Part shown: piece after piece, positions 1 to 5,614 of the stretch
Layout: the number at the start of each line of letters is the position of its first letter
Numbering within the stretch: the stretch's first letter is position 1
NCBI GenBank assembly: GCA_030602675.1
Contig: JAUVZH010000142.1
Location: forward strand, 1 to 6,824
DNA from: Candidatus Heimdallarchaeota archaeon
Lineage (GTDB): Archaea; Asgardarchaeota; Heimdallarchaeia; JABLTI01
Direction of reading: 5' to 3'
Length of the DNA stretch: 6,824 bases
The notes under the pieces: generated by a model
The model's database searches: none
What the model was told of the DNA's origin: nothing
What the model saw: the letters and a program-made list of their open reading frames with translations, nothing else
Position numbers and translations under genes: made by a program

Positions 1-1
1 T

Positions 2-856
2 TTCATTTTAAACAGAGCATTAACACGCATTCAAAAGAGTTATCAAGAATTCAAGAACTTCCTCGAAGGTAAAACTGTCTTATTAAAAGAAGTCGATGAT
101 ACCTCTGAAAATATAACAATTCTTATTCAAAAAGTAAGGAATCGAGAACTTCTCAAAAAACAGATAAAAAGTGAAATTAAAGGAGGAGAGGATATCGAGA
201 AACAAATTTCAGATTTAAATGAAAGTACTGAAAATGTTGAAACAGGAACTATACTTCGTGAGCTTGATGAGATAAACAAAGAGCTAAAAGTTATTGGTAA
301 TAAATTTAGATTGATTATAGGTGGTTTAGATAAACCATTAAGAAAACTAACCTCGAGAGCACAAGATGGTAAAGTAATGGTTCCCCCTAACTTGATTGAT
401 CTAGCTAATTTACTTCGAGATAATCCTTTGAAAGCTTTAGAAAGTAATTCGGCTGGTCATGTAAAACTCAATGATTTATTAGAAATCTTGATTGAAGCAA
501 CTGAAACAGATAAGATAAAATTAAAAACTTCTATGAAAAATAAGACAATAATTCTGTCCAAAGAAATAATTAATGGATCAATAAATGATCTTCACACAAA
601 TCTTTTGAAATTAGTTGAGAAGAGAAAGGAAATTGAGATAAAAGTTGAAGAGTCAGGATTGAAAAAGCAGATCCAAGAATTTGAAGTTAAACAATTAGTG
701 CTTGAAAAAAGCAAATATAGAAAAGAAAGAAGTATTAATGATTTGAATGAGAACCTCAATGAATTAAATAGAAATTTAGCTAGTTTAGCTGCTGAAACAC
801 AAAGAAATGTTAGAAGATTAACTAATCAAGATATAAAGATTAACATTAAAGATTAG
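2..856 (+). CDS. Coiled-coil protein of unknown function, C-terminal part (5' end outside window)
   Basis: The frame is open from the left edge to the TAG at 854-856, giving 284 visible residues. The first possible start is a TTG at 311, but the frame upstream has no stop and continues the same Lys/Glu-rich helical composition, so I read this as a gene truncated by the window rather than one starting at 311. Visible residues about 40-100 and 170-270 are rich in Leu/Ile, Lys and Glu with heptad-like spacing, as expected of coiled coils. Between them, about 105-165, is a less charged segment containing LDKPLRKL, VPPNLIDL and DNPLKALE, probably a small helical domain. There is no membrane segment or catalytic motif. 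SMC/SbcC-like annotations are common for such proteins but would rest only on coiled-coil similarity. I do not recognise the family, and the missing N-terminus may hold the informative domain. Confidence 0.8.
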   Translation, partial: FILNRALTRIQKSYQEFKNFLEGKTVLLKEVDDTSENITILIQKVRNRELLKKQIKSEIKGGEDIEKQISDLNESTENVETGTILRELDEINKELKVIGNKFRLIIGGLDKPLRKLTSRAQDGKVMVPPNLIDLANLLRDNPLKALESNSAGHVKLNDLLEILIEATETDKIKLKTSMKNKTIILSKEIINGSINDLHTNLLKLVEKRKEIEIKVEESGLKKQIQEFEVKQLVLEKSKYRKERSINDLNENLNELNRNLASLAAETQRNVRRLTNQDIKINIKD

Positions 857-860
857 AGAA

Positions 861-873
861 TTTCTTCTTTTTC
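861..873 (+). terminator. Pyrimidine/T-rich tract after the coiled-coil gene
   Basis: TTTCTTCTTTTTC begins 4 nt after the stop codon of the upstream gene. Archaeal RNA polymerase terminates at oligo-T tracts without needing a hairpin, and none is visible here. This is a plausible terminator on position and composition only. Confidence 0.4.
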
Positions 874-936
874 ACTTCTACATCCAAAAGAATATTGTAA
901 AGTGTTAATATAACTTAAATTCATTTTCAATTATAG

Positions 937-946
937 TTATAATAAA
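937..946 (+). promoter_or_regulatory. Candidate TATA box of the GTPBP1-like gene
   Basis: TTATAATAAA lies about 28-37 bp upstream of the ATG at 974. With the usual TATA-to-start distance of roughly 25 bp, transcription would begin close to the start codon. That fits the absence of a Shine-Dalgarno sequence before this gene. The background is AT-rich, so the call is tentative. Confidence 0.4.
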
Positions 947-953
947 ACCAGCA

Positions 954-969
954 AATTACTTGAGTAATT
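954..969. repeat. Perfect inverted repeat just before the GTPase start
   Basis: AATTACT-TG-AGTAATT has two perfect 7-bp arms with a 2-nt centre. It lies 4 nt upstream of the ATG at 974, about where transcription would start from the candidate TATA box. It is too tight to form a good RNA hairpin, so a dimeric DNA-binding protein site is the more natural reading. In AT-rich sequence it may also be chance. Confidence 0.4.
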
Positions 970-973
970 GAGT

Positions 974-2581
974 ATGACTTCAAAAAAGAATGTTAAAGCA
1001 GTCAAAATGGATCAAGAATCCGAAGAGGGAAATATAGAGTACAAATTAAAACTGATAGATCCAACGGCTACTAGATTTGAACATCTTGTATCTCAAATGA
1101 AATTCCGACTGCAAGAAGGCTTGGGAGAAGCTATTTATGAAATAGGAATTGAAGATAATGGCTATCCCAAAGGACTAACTGAACGTGAATTAAAGTCATC
1201 TATTAAAACACTCAAAAAAATGGCTAAAGAGCTAAATGCAAATGTTACAGTGCTTAGAGAAAGAGAAGGCGAAAAAGGGAAAATAGCTGAAGTTCTTGTA
1301 AGAAAATTAGCTGAGGAAGATTTCCTTGAGATTAGAATAGCTGTTGCTGGTAATGTTGATAGTGGAAAAAGTACATTAGTTGGTGTTCTTATTGGAGGGA
1401 ATTTAGATAATGGTAGAGGCCTTGCTCGAGTAAATGTTTTCAGACATAAACATGAGGTTGAAACAGGCAGAACGTCAAGTGTTAGTCAACAAATACTTGG
1501 ATTTAACAGCAAGGGTGAGATTGTTAATTATAATCAAATTGGCAATCAATCATGGACTAGAATAATCGAAGAAAGCTCGAAAGTATTGACGTTTATTGAT
1601 TTAGGTGGACATGAAAAATATCTTAAAACAACTTTATTTGGTTTGACTGGACACAAACCTGATTATGTTCTTCTAGTTGTTGGAGCTAATATGGGTATTG
1701 TTGGCATGACCAAAGAGCATTTGGGAATTGCTTTAGCTTTAAAAGTTCCAATCATCGTTGCTATTACTAAAGTAGACATTTGTCCTAAACACATTTTGAA
1801 ACAAACAATTGATAATCTAACTAAATTGTTAAAGATTCCAGGATCAAATAAAATACCAATCATAGTTCGAAATGATGATGATGTAATTGTTAGTGCTAAG
1901 AATCTAGTTTCTGGAAGAATAGCACCAATATTTCTTGTATCAAATGTTACAGGTGAAAACTTAGATTTATTAAGGAAATTTTTGAATTTAATTCCAGCTT
2001 ATCGGAATTGGGAAGAATTCTTTGATGAACCGGTAGAATTTCACATAGATGAAACATTTTCAGTTACAGGTGTTGGGACAGTAGTTGCTGGTACGCTTAT
2101 TAGCGGTACTGTAACAATAGAAGATATTTTACTTCTTGGTCCAGATGATTTTGGTGAGTTTAAAGAAGTAAAAGTGAAAAGTATTCAAAGTAAAAGATTA
2201 CCTGTGAGACGTGTAGTTGCAGGTAAAACAGCAACTTTTGCTCTAAGAAGAATTCCAAGAGATTCAATCAGGAAGGGAATGGTTCTACTAGATAATGAGT
2301 TGCAACCTACAGCAATCAAGGAATTTGAAGCAGAAGTCATTATCCTTTATCATTCTACGACTATCCAAGTTAATTATCAAGCTGTTATTCATTGTGGACC
2401 TATAAGACAAACAGCTAAAATTGTTGAAATGGATAAAGAAGTGATAAGAACTGGAGATAACGCAACAGTTAAATTTAGATTTCTATATTCTCCTGAATTT
2501 CTAAAAGTAGGTCAGCAAATAATCTTTAGAGAAGGAAGAACTAAAGGAATCGGTAAAATAACTAAAGTATTTACTGAGTAA
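974..2581 (+). CDS. GTPBP1/GTPBP2-like translational GTPase (COG5258 type)
   Basis: This 535-residue protein belongs to the EF-Tu/EF-1A superfamily, in the branch of eukaryotic GTPBP1/2. Those proteins bind aminoacyl-tRNA and are linked to stalled-ribosome rescue and RNA surveillance. I chose the ATG at 974 over an in-frame TTG at 968, which overlaps the upstream inverted repeat. Residues 1-118 form the GTPBP-type N-domain (GLGEAIYEIG, ANVTVLRERE). The G domain shows G1 GNVDSGKS (126-133), a G2 region GRTSSVS (165-171), G3 DLGGH (209-213) with the catalytic His after DxxG, G4 TKVD (265-268) and G5 SNVTG (323-327). Barrel domains 2 and 3 follow; VTGVGTVVAGT, HCGPIRQTA and FREGRTKGIG are family signatures. 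SNVTGENLDLL and GIVGMTKEHLG match human GTPBP1 as I remember it. The poorly conserved C-terminal tail of animal GTPBP1 is absent. The family call is firm; the cellular role in archaea is inferred. Confidence 0.95.
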   Translation: MTSKKNVKAVKMDQESEEGNIEYKLKLIDPTATRFEHLVSQMKFRLQEGLGEAIYEIGIEDNGYPKGLTERELKSSIKTLKKMAKELNANVTVLREREGEKGKIAEVLVRKLAEEDFLEIRIAVAGNVDSGKSTLVGVLIGGNLDNGRGLARVNVFRHKHEVETGRTSSVSQQILGFNSKGEIVNYNQIGNQSWTRIIEESSKVLTFIDLGGHEKYLKTTLFGLTGHKPDYVLLVVGANMGIVGMTKEHLGIALALKVPIIVAITKVDICPKHILKQTIDNLTKLLKIPGSNKIPIIVRNDDDVIVSAKNLVSGRIAPIFLVSNVTGENLDLLRKFLNLIPAYRNWEEFFDEPVEFHIDETFSVTGVGTVVAGTLISGTVTIEDILLLGPDDFGEFKEVKVKSIQSKRLPVRRVVAGKTATFALRRIPRDSIRKGMVLLDNELQPTAIKEFEAEVIILYHSTTIQVNYQAVIHCGPIRQTAKIVEMDKEVIRTGDNATVKFRFLYSPEFLKVGQQIIFREGRTKGIGKITKVFTE

Positions 2582-2610
2582 AGTCCGATCACTCAAACTT
2601 TATACATTTA

Positions 2611-2620
2611 GATTTTTATT
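2611..2620 (+). terminator. Weak T-tract after the GTPase gene
   Basis: GATTTTTATT, with a run of five T, occurs about 30 nt after the GTPase stop codon. No hairpin accompanies it. It is the only T-tract between this stop and the next candidate promoter, so it is listed as a weak terminator candidate. Confidence 0.25.
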
Positions 2621-2650
2621 ATGTAAAACCATAATTACTTAACCACAATC

Positions 2651-2663
2651 ATTTAATATAATT
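2651..2663 (+). promoter_or_regulatory. Candidate TATA box of the thioredoxin reductase gene
   Basis: ATTTAATATAATT centres about 70 bp upstream of the ATG at 2727. A start site about 25 bp downstream would fall near 2683-2688. That would give a leader of about 40 nt, consistent with the clear Shine-Dalgarno sequence this gene carries. The element was found by eye against an AT-rich background. Confidence 0.45.
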
Positions 2664-2664
2664 C

Positions 2665-2683
2665 TTTGAGTATGTTGCTCAAA
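2665..2683. repeat. Inverted repeat between TATA box and start site of the reductase gene
   Basis: TTTGAG and CTCAAA are perfect 6-bp inverted arms around a 7-nt centre (TATGTTG). The element sits immediately downstream of the candidate TATA box and ends at the predicted transcription start, a place where a bound repressor would block initiation. If transcribed it would make only a weak hairpin. A regulatory role is inference from position. Confidence 0.35.
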
Positions 2684-2713
2684 AAAAATGACTAATTTGT
2701 AAAAAAATAAAAT

Positions 2714-2718
2714 AGGTG
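2714..2718 (+). promoter_or_regulatory. Shine-Dalgarno sequence fixing the reductase start
   Basis: AGGTG is complementary to the CACCU core of the archaeal 16S rRNA 3' end and lies 8 nt before the ATG at 2727. It supports that start and shows this gene is translated from a leadered mRNA, unlike the GTPase and prenyltransferase genes, which have no visible Shine-Dalgarno sequence. Confidence 0.6.
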
Positions 2719-2726
2719 CAAGGGAA

Positions 2727-3650
2727 ATGTCAGAAATAAAAGAATATCAAGTTGTAATAGTTGGAGCAGGTCCAGCAGGTTTAACAGCAGCAATTTATAC
2801 TGCAAGAGCAGGCTTGTCAACTATTGTTTTTGGTAATCCCTATGAATCTCAAGTAGCAAACCTAGGATTAATAGAAAATTATACTGGATTTGCTGAAGGA
2901 GTTCAAGGATTAGAACTGATGGAAGCAATGGAAAACCAGACAAAAGCAAATGGTGCTGAAATTGTTTACGATAATGTAATTGAAATAGGAAAGAAAAAGA
3001 AAGAATTCATTGTTAAAACAGATGATAATGAAACAGTAAAAGCTAAAACAGTTATCTTAGCAATGGGAGCAAGACATAGAAAAATGAGAATCCCAGGAGA
3101 AGAGGAGTTTTATGCAAAAGGTGTTTCATATTGTGCAGTTTGCGATGGAGCACTTTTTCAAAACAAACCTACAGCTGTTTTAGGTTATGGAGATGGTGCT
3201 GCTAAAGCAGCTCTCTACCTTTCAAATATTTCAAATAAAGTCTATTTAATTGTAACAAAGAAAGAACTTGGAGCAGAAGCGATTTATGAAAGTCGTTTAA
3301 AGACAAAGGAAAATATCGAAATCCATTATAAAACTAGAGTTACTGAAATTGCTGGTGATGAATACGTTACCTCCTTTACCTACAAGAAAGATGGTAAAGA
3401 AACAAAAGTAAAGGTTGAAGGAATCTTCATTGAATCAGGCAGCATTCCTAATACTTTACTAGCAAATCAACTTGGAGTAGAAGTAAATGATCGTGGTTTC
3501 ATTGTGACGAAAATGGAAACATTGGAAACAAATATTCCAGGGGTCTTCGCTGCAGGGGATGTATGTGGTAGAATCAAACAAATCGCAACAGCTGTTGGTG
3601 ATGGTTGTATTACTGCTACATATGCCCAGAATTATATTGAAGAACTCTAA
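2727..3650 (+). CDS. trxB: Thioredoxin reductase-like FAD-dependent disulfide reductase
   Basis: This 307-residue protein has the length and order of low-molecular-weight thioredoxin reductase, a soluble homodimeric flavoenzyme that passes electrons through FAD to a CxxC pair and then to thioredoxin. The FAD site GAGPAG is at 13-18. The redox motif is C136-A-V-C139 followed by DG. The second nucleotide-binding loop is GYGDGA (153-158). The C-terminal FAD motif with GD at 277-278 lies within PGVFAAGDV, followed by the family's AVGDGC region. The usual HRRxxxR motif that holds the NADPH 2'-phosphate is replaced by TKKELGA (177-183), and the loop is not the usual GGGDSA. The electron donor may therefore be NADH, ferredoxin or another carrier; the two lysines leave NADPH possible. 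No thioredoxin gene is in the window. The start is set by the Shine-Dalgarno sequence 8 nt upstream. The gene has its own promoter and is followed by strong T-tracts, so it is probably monocistronic. The gene symbol denotes family, not proven cofactor. Confidence 0.92.
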   Translation: MSEIKEYQVVIVGAGPAGLTAAIYTARAGLSTIVFGNPYESQVANLGLIENYTGFAEGVQGLELMEAMENQTKANGAEIVYDNVIEIGKKKKEFIVKTDDNETVKAKTVILAMGARHRKMRIPGEEEFYAKGVSYCAVCDGALFQNKPTAVLGYGDGAAKAALYLSNISNKVYLIVTKKELGAEAIYESRLKTKENIEIHYKTRVTEIAGDEYVTSFTYKKDGKETKVKVEGIFIESGSIPNTLLANQLGVEVNDRGFIVTKMETLETNIPGVFAAGDVCGRIKQIATAVGDGCITATYAQNYIEEL

Positions 3651-3661
3651 TTCTTCAATTA

Positions 3662-3687
3662 TTTTTTTATTATTATTTGCTTTTTTT
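3662..3687 (+). terminator. Double oligo-T terminator after the reductase gene
   Basis: Two runs of seven T (3662-3668 and 3681-3687), with further T-rich sequence between them, start 11 nt after the stop codon. No hairpin is needed for archaeal oligo-T termination. It separates the reductase from the next gene, which has its own TATA box. Confidence 0.6.
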
Positions 3688-3702
3688 ACCGACTTAACAA
3701 TT

Positions 3703-3717
3703 CTTATATATATTTTT
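3703..3717 (+). promoter_or_regulatory. TATA box of the acidic coiled-coil gene
   Basis: CTTATATATATTTTT contains the best TATA match in the window, about 55-60 bp upstream of the ATG at 3767. It predicts a start site near 3733-3738 and a leader of about 30 nt. A weak AAGGA lies at 3751-3755, 11 nt before the start codon, as a poor Shine-Dalgarno candidate. Confidence 0.6.
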
Positions 3718-3766
3718 AAGATACTAATGATGAGAAATCAAGAAGTTTTGAAGGATTGGTTAAACC

Positions 3767-4597
3767 ATGTCGCATAGCATTGATAAAGTTAACATTCAAA
3801 TTCCAGGAACAATGTATCATCTGCAACTTGCTGCAGATAGAGGTAGATGGATTTTATCATTATTATTACGAGGGGCTGCCGAAAACGAAGTTATTGTCCC
3901 AGTCTTCTCTAAGAACGGCATCAATAAAGCCGCAAATGAGTTGCTCAATGACTCACGTTTGGTCATAGATAAATATCCACTGAAGAATGTTTGTGATCAA
4001 TTATTCGCAGAAGCAGAAAGAAGTTTACCAATAACTACTCCTGTTCCTGAGGAAGTTGTTGAAAGTGAAGATTTAGCTGAAATCAAACAAAAAATTGACT
4101 TGCTAGAGAATACTATTGAAAATGTGAATGAGGAACTTAAAGAGAGCATAAATGGAATTTCCCAAAGATTAGATTCATTAGAAAATGAGCGAGTTGCTAG
4201 ACTTGAATCTGAAATCTTTAAAGATGATGATAAAGGTGAAGAAGAATTAATTTCAAATATTAATGATAGACTTGACAAAATTGAGGAATACTTAGCTGCT
4301 TCTAAAGGTGATGACAGAGTTCCTTCCATTCTAACAGCGATAGAAGCATTAGAAAGTAAAATCTCTCAGCTTGAAGGCAAAAATATAACTACTGGAGCAA
4401 CAGAAGGAGGAGGGGAAATCGTTGAGGATACTGTTGATATGAGTGGAATCAAAGAAGAGTTAAGCAAATTATCACGTGCTTTTGATTTGATAAACCAAAG
4501 ATTGACAGATTGTGAAAGCAAAATCTCAAAAACAACAGAAATTGAACCTCCAGTAATCGAAGGTGCTCAAGATCCAGAGCCACCAACAGAGATGTAA
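3767..4597 (+). CDS. Acidic protein of unknown function: small N-terminal domain plus segmented coiled coil
   Basis: This is a 276-residue protein I do not recognise. The ATG at 3767 is the first start after an in-frame stop at 3761. Residues 1-85 look like a compact domain with probable strands (VNIQIPG, WILSLLLRG, EVIVPVFS) and a closing helix (YPLKNVCDQLFAEAE). Residues 102-150, 159-178, 186-205 and 226-254 are heptad-like Leu/Ile/Glu/Lys segments separated by acidic or Gly-rich linkers (FKDDDKGEEE; TTGATEGGGE). A motif I-[SN]-[QD]-R-L-[DT]-x-x-E occurs three times, at 131-139, 165-173 and 242-250. The tail is Pro- and Glu-rich (EPPVIEGAQDPEPP). There is no signal peptide or membrane segment, so it is probably cytosolic and oligomeric, perhaps a scaffold. 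It has its own promoter and a hairpin/T-run at its end, so neighbours give no functional hint. Codon and base use match the flanking genes. Confidence 0.85.
   Translation: MSHSIDKVNIQIPGTMYHLQLAADRGRWILSLLLRGAAENEVIVPVFSKNGINKAANELLNDSRLVIDKYPLKNVCDQLFAEAERSLPITTPVPEEVVESEDLAEIKQKIDLLENTIENVNEELKESINGISQRLDSLENERVARLESEIFKDDDKGEEELISNINDRLDKIEEYLAASKGDDRVPSILTAIEALESKISQLEGKNITTGATEGGGEIVEDTVDMSGIKEELSKLSRAFDLINQRLTDCESKISKTTEIEPPVIEGAQDPEPPTEM
4154..4519 (+). repeat. Three copies of a degenerate 9-residue coiled-coil motif within the acidic protein
   Basis: The motif I-[SN]-[QD]-R-L-[DT]-x-x-E is encoded around 4154-4186 (GISQRLDSLEN), 4256-4288 (NINDRLDKIEE) and 4487-4519 (LINQRLTDCES). 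The second and third copies are 77 residues apart and the first and second 34. The spacing is therefore irregular, suggesting old duplications or a repeated functional segment rather than a recent tandem array. Confidence 0.5.
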
Positions 4598-4621
4598 TAC
4601 ATCTCTAATTTTCCCTTTTTT
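4588..4621 (+). terminator. Hairpin plus T-runs between convergent genes
   Basis: AGAGATGTA-A-TACATCTCT (4588-4606) is a perfect inverted repeat with 9-bp arms. As RNA it would fold as about a 7-bp stem with a TAATA loop. It overlaps the last codons and the TAA stop of the acidic coiled-coil gene. T4 (4609-4612) and T6 (4616-4621) follow, so it looks like an intrinsic-type terminator for plus-strand transcription. Read from the minus strand there is no T-run after the stem, so it should not end the converging prenyltransferase transcript, whose stop codon is at 4620-4622. Confidence 0.6.
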
Positions 4622-5549
4622 ATGAAATAATAGGTGGGACAACAAATCCACCTAAAAATGCTTCTAGGGTAAAAAAAACCAATGATAATAGCATCACATA
4701 TAGTATTAAGGTTTTAATCTTCTTAACAGTTTCAACTCTTTGATCAGACAGTAACCAAATTACTGTAACCAAACTTAATACTTGAATTACCATAACTGTT
4801 CCTAGATAAACCCAACTTGCTCCTGCAAAGAAAACCGGAATAATTGAAGTTGGTATTGCTAAGAATACAATCATAGAAGCTATTATAGCTGTCCTTCTTG
4901 GTCCTAAAGCAGTTGCAACAGTAGTTACCTTATTTTCTCTATCACCTTCAACATCTATTATACCTTTAGCAACTTCTCTGCCAAAATTAAGAAAGAATGC
5001 TGATGCAGCCATACATTCTGGTAAAACTTCAAGTGTAAAATCAAAAACTAAATCGCCATAAAGGAAACCCAACCAAACACCAATAGAAACTGCTAGATTT
5101 CCAACAATTGAGTATCTTTTCATATATTTAGTATAGAGAGCTGCCATAATTGCACCAATAACAGCAGTAATCATTGAAACGCCAATTTGGGATCCTAAAC
5201 CTTTAAAATGTTCATATAAGTCAATGCCAATTCCCATCAAGATACCAATCACTATCAAGATAATTCCGAATGTCAATGCTTGTTTTGGCTTTATTTGACC
5301 AGAAGGAATAGGTCGATCTGGATCATTTATTCTATCTATTTCAATATCAAAATAGTCATTCAAAACCATTGCTGAAGCACTTAGAGCCCAACCACCAATA
5401 AAAATCATTATTAAAGAAGGGACATGATTGAGAAATTGATCAACATAAAGAAATTCCTCAGGATTGCTAACCATTATTCCTACTATTGCACACATCGTAA
5501 TTAGAAAACAATTGAATGGTCGCATAATTCGTATCCAAGGATTCGTCAT
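4620..5549 (-). CDS. UbiA-family prenyltransferase, probable digeranylgeranylglyceryl phosphate (DGGGP) synthase
   Basis: This 309-residue integral membrane protein probably catalyses the second ether bond of archaeal lipids, adding geranylgeranyl from GGPP to geranylgeranylglyceryl phosphate. Both Mg-diphosphate motifs of UbiA enzymes are intact: NDYFDIEIDRIN at 64-75, followed by DRPIPSG at 78-84, and D199-V-E-G-D203 within a segment starting GREVAK at 190 and followed by NKVTTVA. The sequence YTKYMKR at 139-145 fits a basic substrate-facing loop. About nine hydrophobic segments are evident, roughly at 13-28, 42-62, 92-112, 123-141, 148-166, 172-190, 220-242, 247-267 and 279-299. Length is typical for the family. 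The GREVAKGIIDVEGD arrangement is that of archaeal DGGGP synthases rather than of haem or quinone UbiA proteins, but substrate cannot be proven by sight. No Shine-Dalgarno is seen and a TATA box lies about 27 bp upstream, so the mRNA is probably leaderless. It follows DP1 by 65 bp on the same strand. Confidence 0.9.
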   Translation of the reverse strand: MTNPWIRIMRPFNCFLITMCAIVGIMVSNPEEFLYVDQFLNHVPSLIMIFIGGWALSASAMVLNDYFDIEIDRINDPDRPIPSGQIKPKQALTFGIILIVIGILMGIGIDLYEHFKGLGSQIGVSMITAVIGAIMAALYTKYMKRYSIVGNLAVSIGVWLGFLYGDLVFDFTLEVLPECMAASAFFLNFGREVAKGIIDVEGDRENKVTTVATALGPRRTAIIASMIVFLAIPTSIIPVFFAGASWVYLGTVMVIQVLSLVTVIWLLSDQRVETVKKIKTLILYVMLLSLVFFTLEAFLGGFVVPPIIS

Positions 5550-5570
5550 TGTAAATCAACATTTTCTCGC

Positions 5571-5580
5571 AGATATAATG
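5571..5580 (-). promoter_or_regulatory. Candidate TATA box of the prenyltransferase gene
   Basis: On the minus strand CATTATATCT is centred about 27 bp upstream of the ATG at 5549. This places the transcription start at or next to the start codon, as in leaderless archaeal mRNAs. The 21 nt directly before the ATG contain no Shine-Dalgarno-like sequence, which agrees. Confidence 0.5.
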
Positions 5581-5589
5581 AAAGAAAAA
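5581..5589 (-). terminator. T-tract after the DP1 gene
   Basis: The minus strand reads TTTTTCTTT here, 25-35 nt after the DP1 stop codon. It could end the DP1 transcript, but it directly abuts the prenyltransferase TATA box, so termination and initiation signals would be packed together. Read-through into the prenyltransferase gene is also possible. Confidence 0.35.
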
Positions 5590-5614
5590 GCTTTTGGTTA
5601 TAGTTATGATGAGA

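Noticed and set aside
2..856. Assignment of the left-edge protein as an SMC or SbcC ATPase
   Set aside because: No Walker A, Walker B or signature motif is visible; coiled-coil similarity alone is not evidence.
968..973. TTG at 968 as start of the GTPase
   Set aside because: An ATG lies two codons downstream at 974. The TTG overlaps the end of the inverted repeat and has no Shine-Dalgarno sequence.
1663..1863. Minus-strand open frame inside the GTPase gene
   Set aside because: It lies entirely antisense to the G domain, from just after the G3 region through G4, whose plus-strand protein is clearly conserved; its product has no family features.
2582..2726. Possible small RNA or small gene in the gap before the reductase gene
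   Set aside because: No tRNA-like or stable structured element was seen and no start/stop pair with a ribosome site; the gap is explained by a promoter and a 5' leader.
3559..3968. Two overlapping plus-strand frames spanning the end of the reductase and the start of the acidic protein
   Set aside because: They are out of frame with well-supported genes and cross an oligo-T terminator and a TATA box; no coding signal of their own.
3997..4329. Ser-rich minus-strand frame antisense to the acidic coiled-coil gene
   Set aside because: A Ser/Phe-rich product is what antisense reading of Glu/Lys/Asp codons gives. There is no promoter or ribosome site for it.
5586..5595. AAAAGCTTTT palindrome between DP1 and the prenyltransferase gene
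   Set aside because: A 10-bp palindrome of A-run and T-run is expected by chance in such AT-rich DNA and has no second copy near the other promoters.
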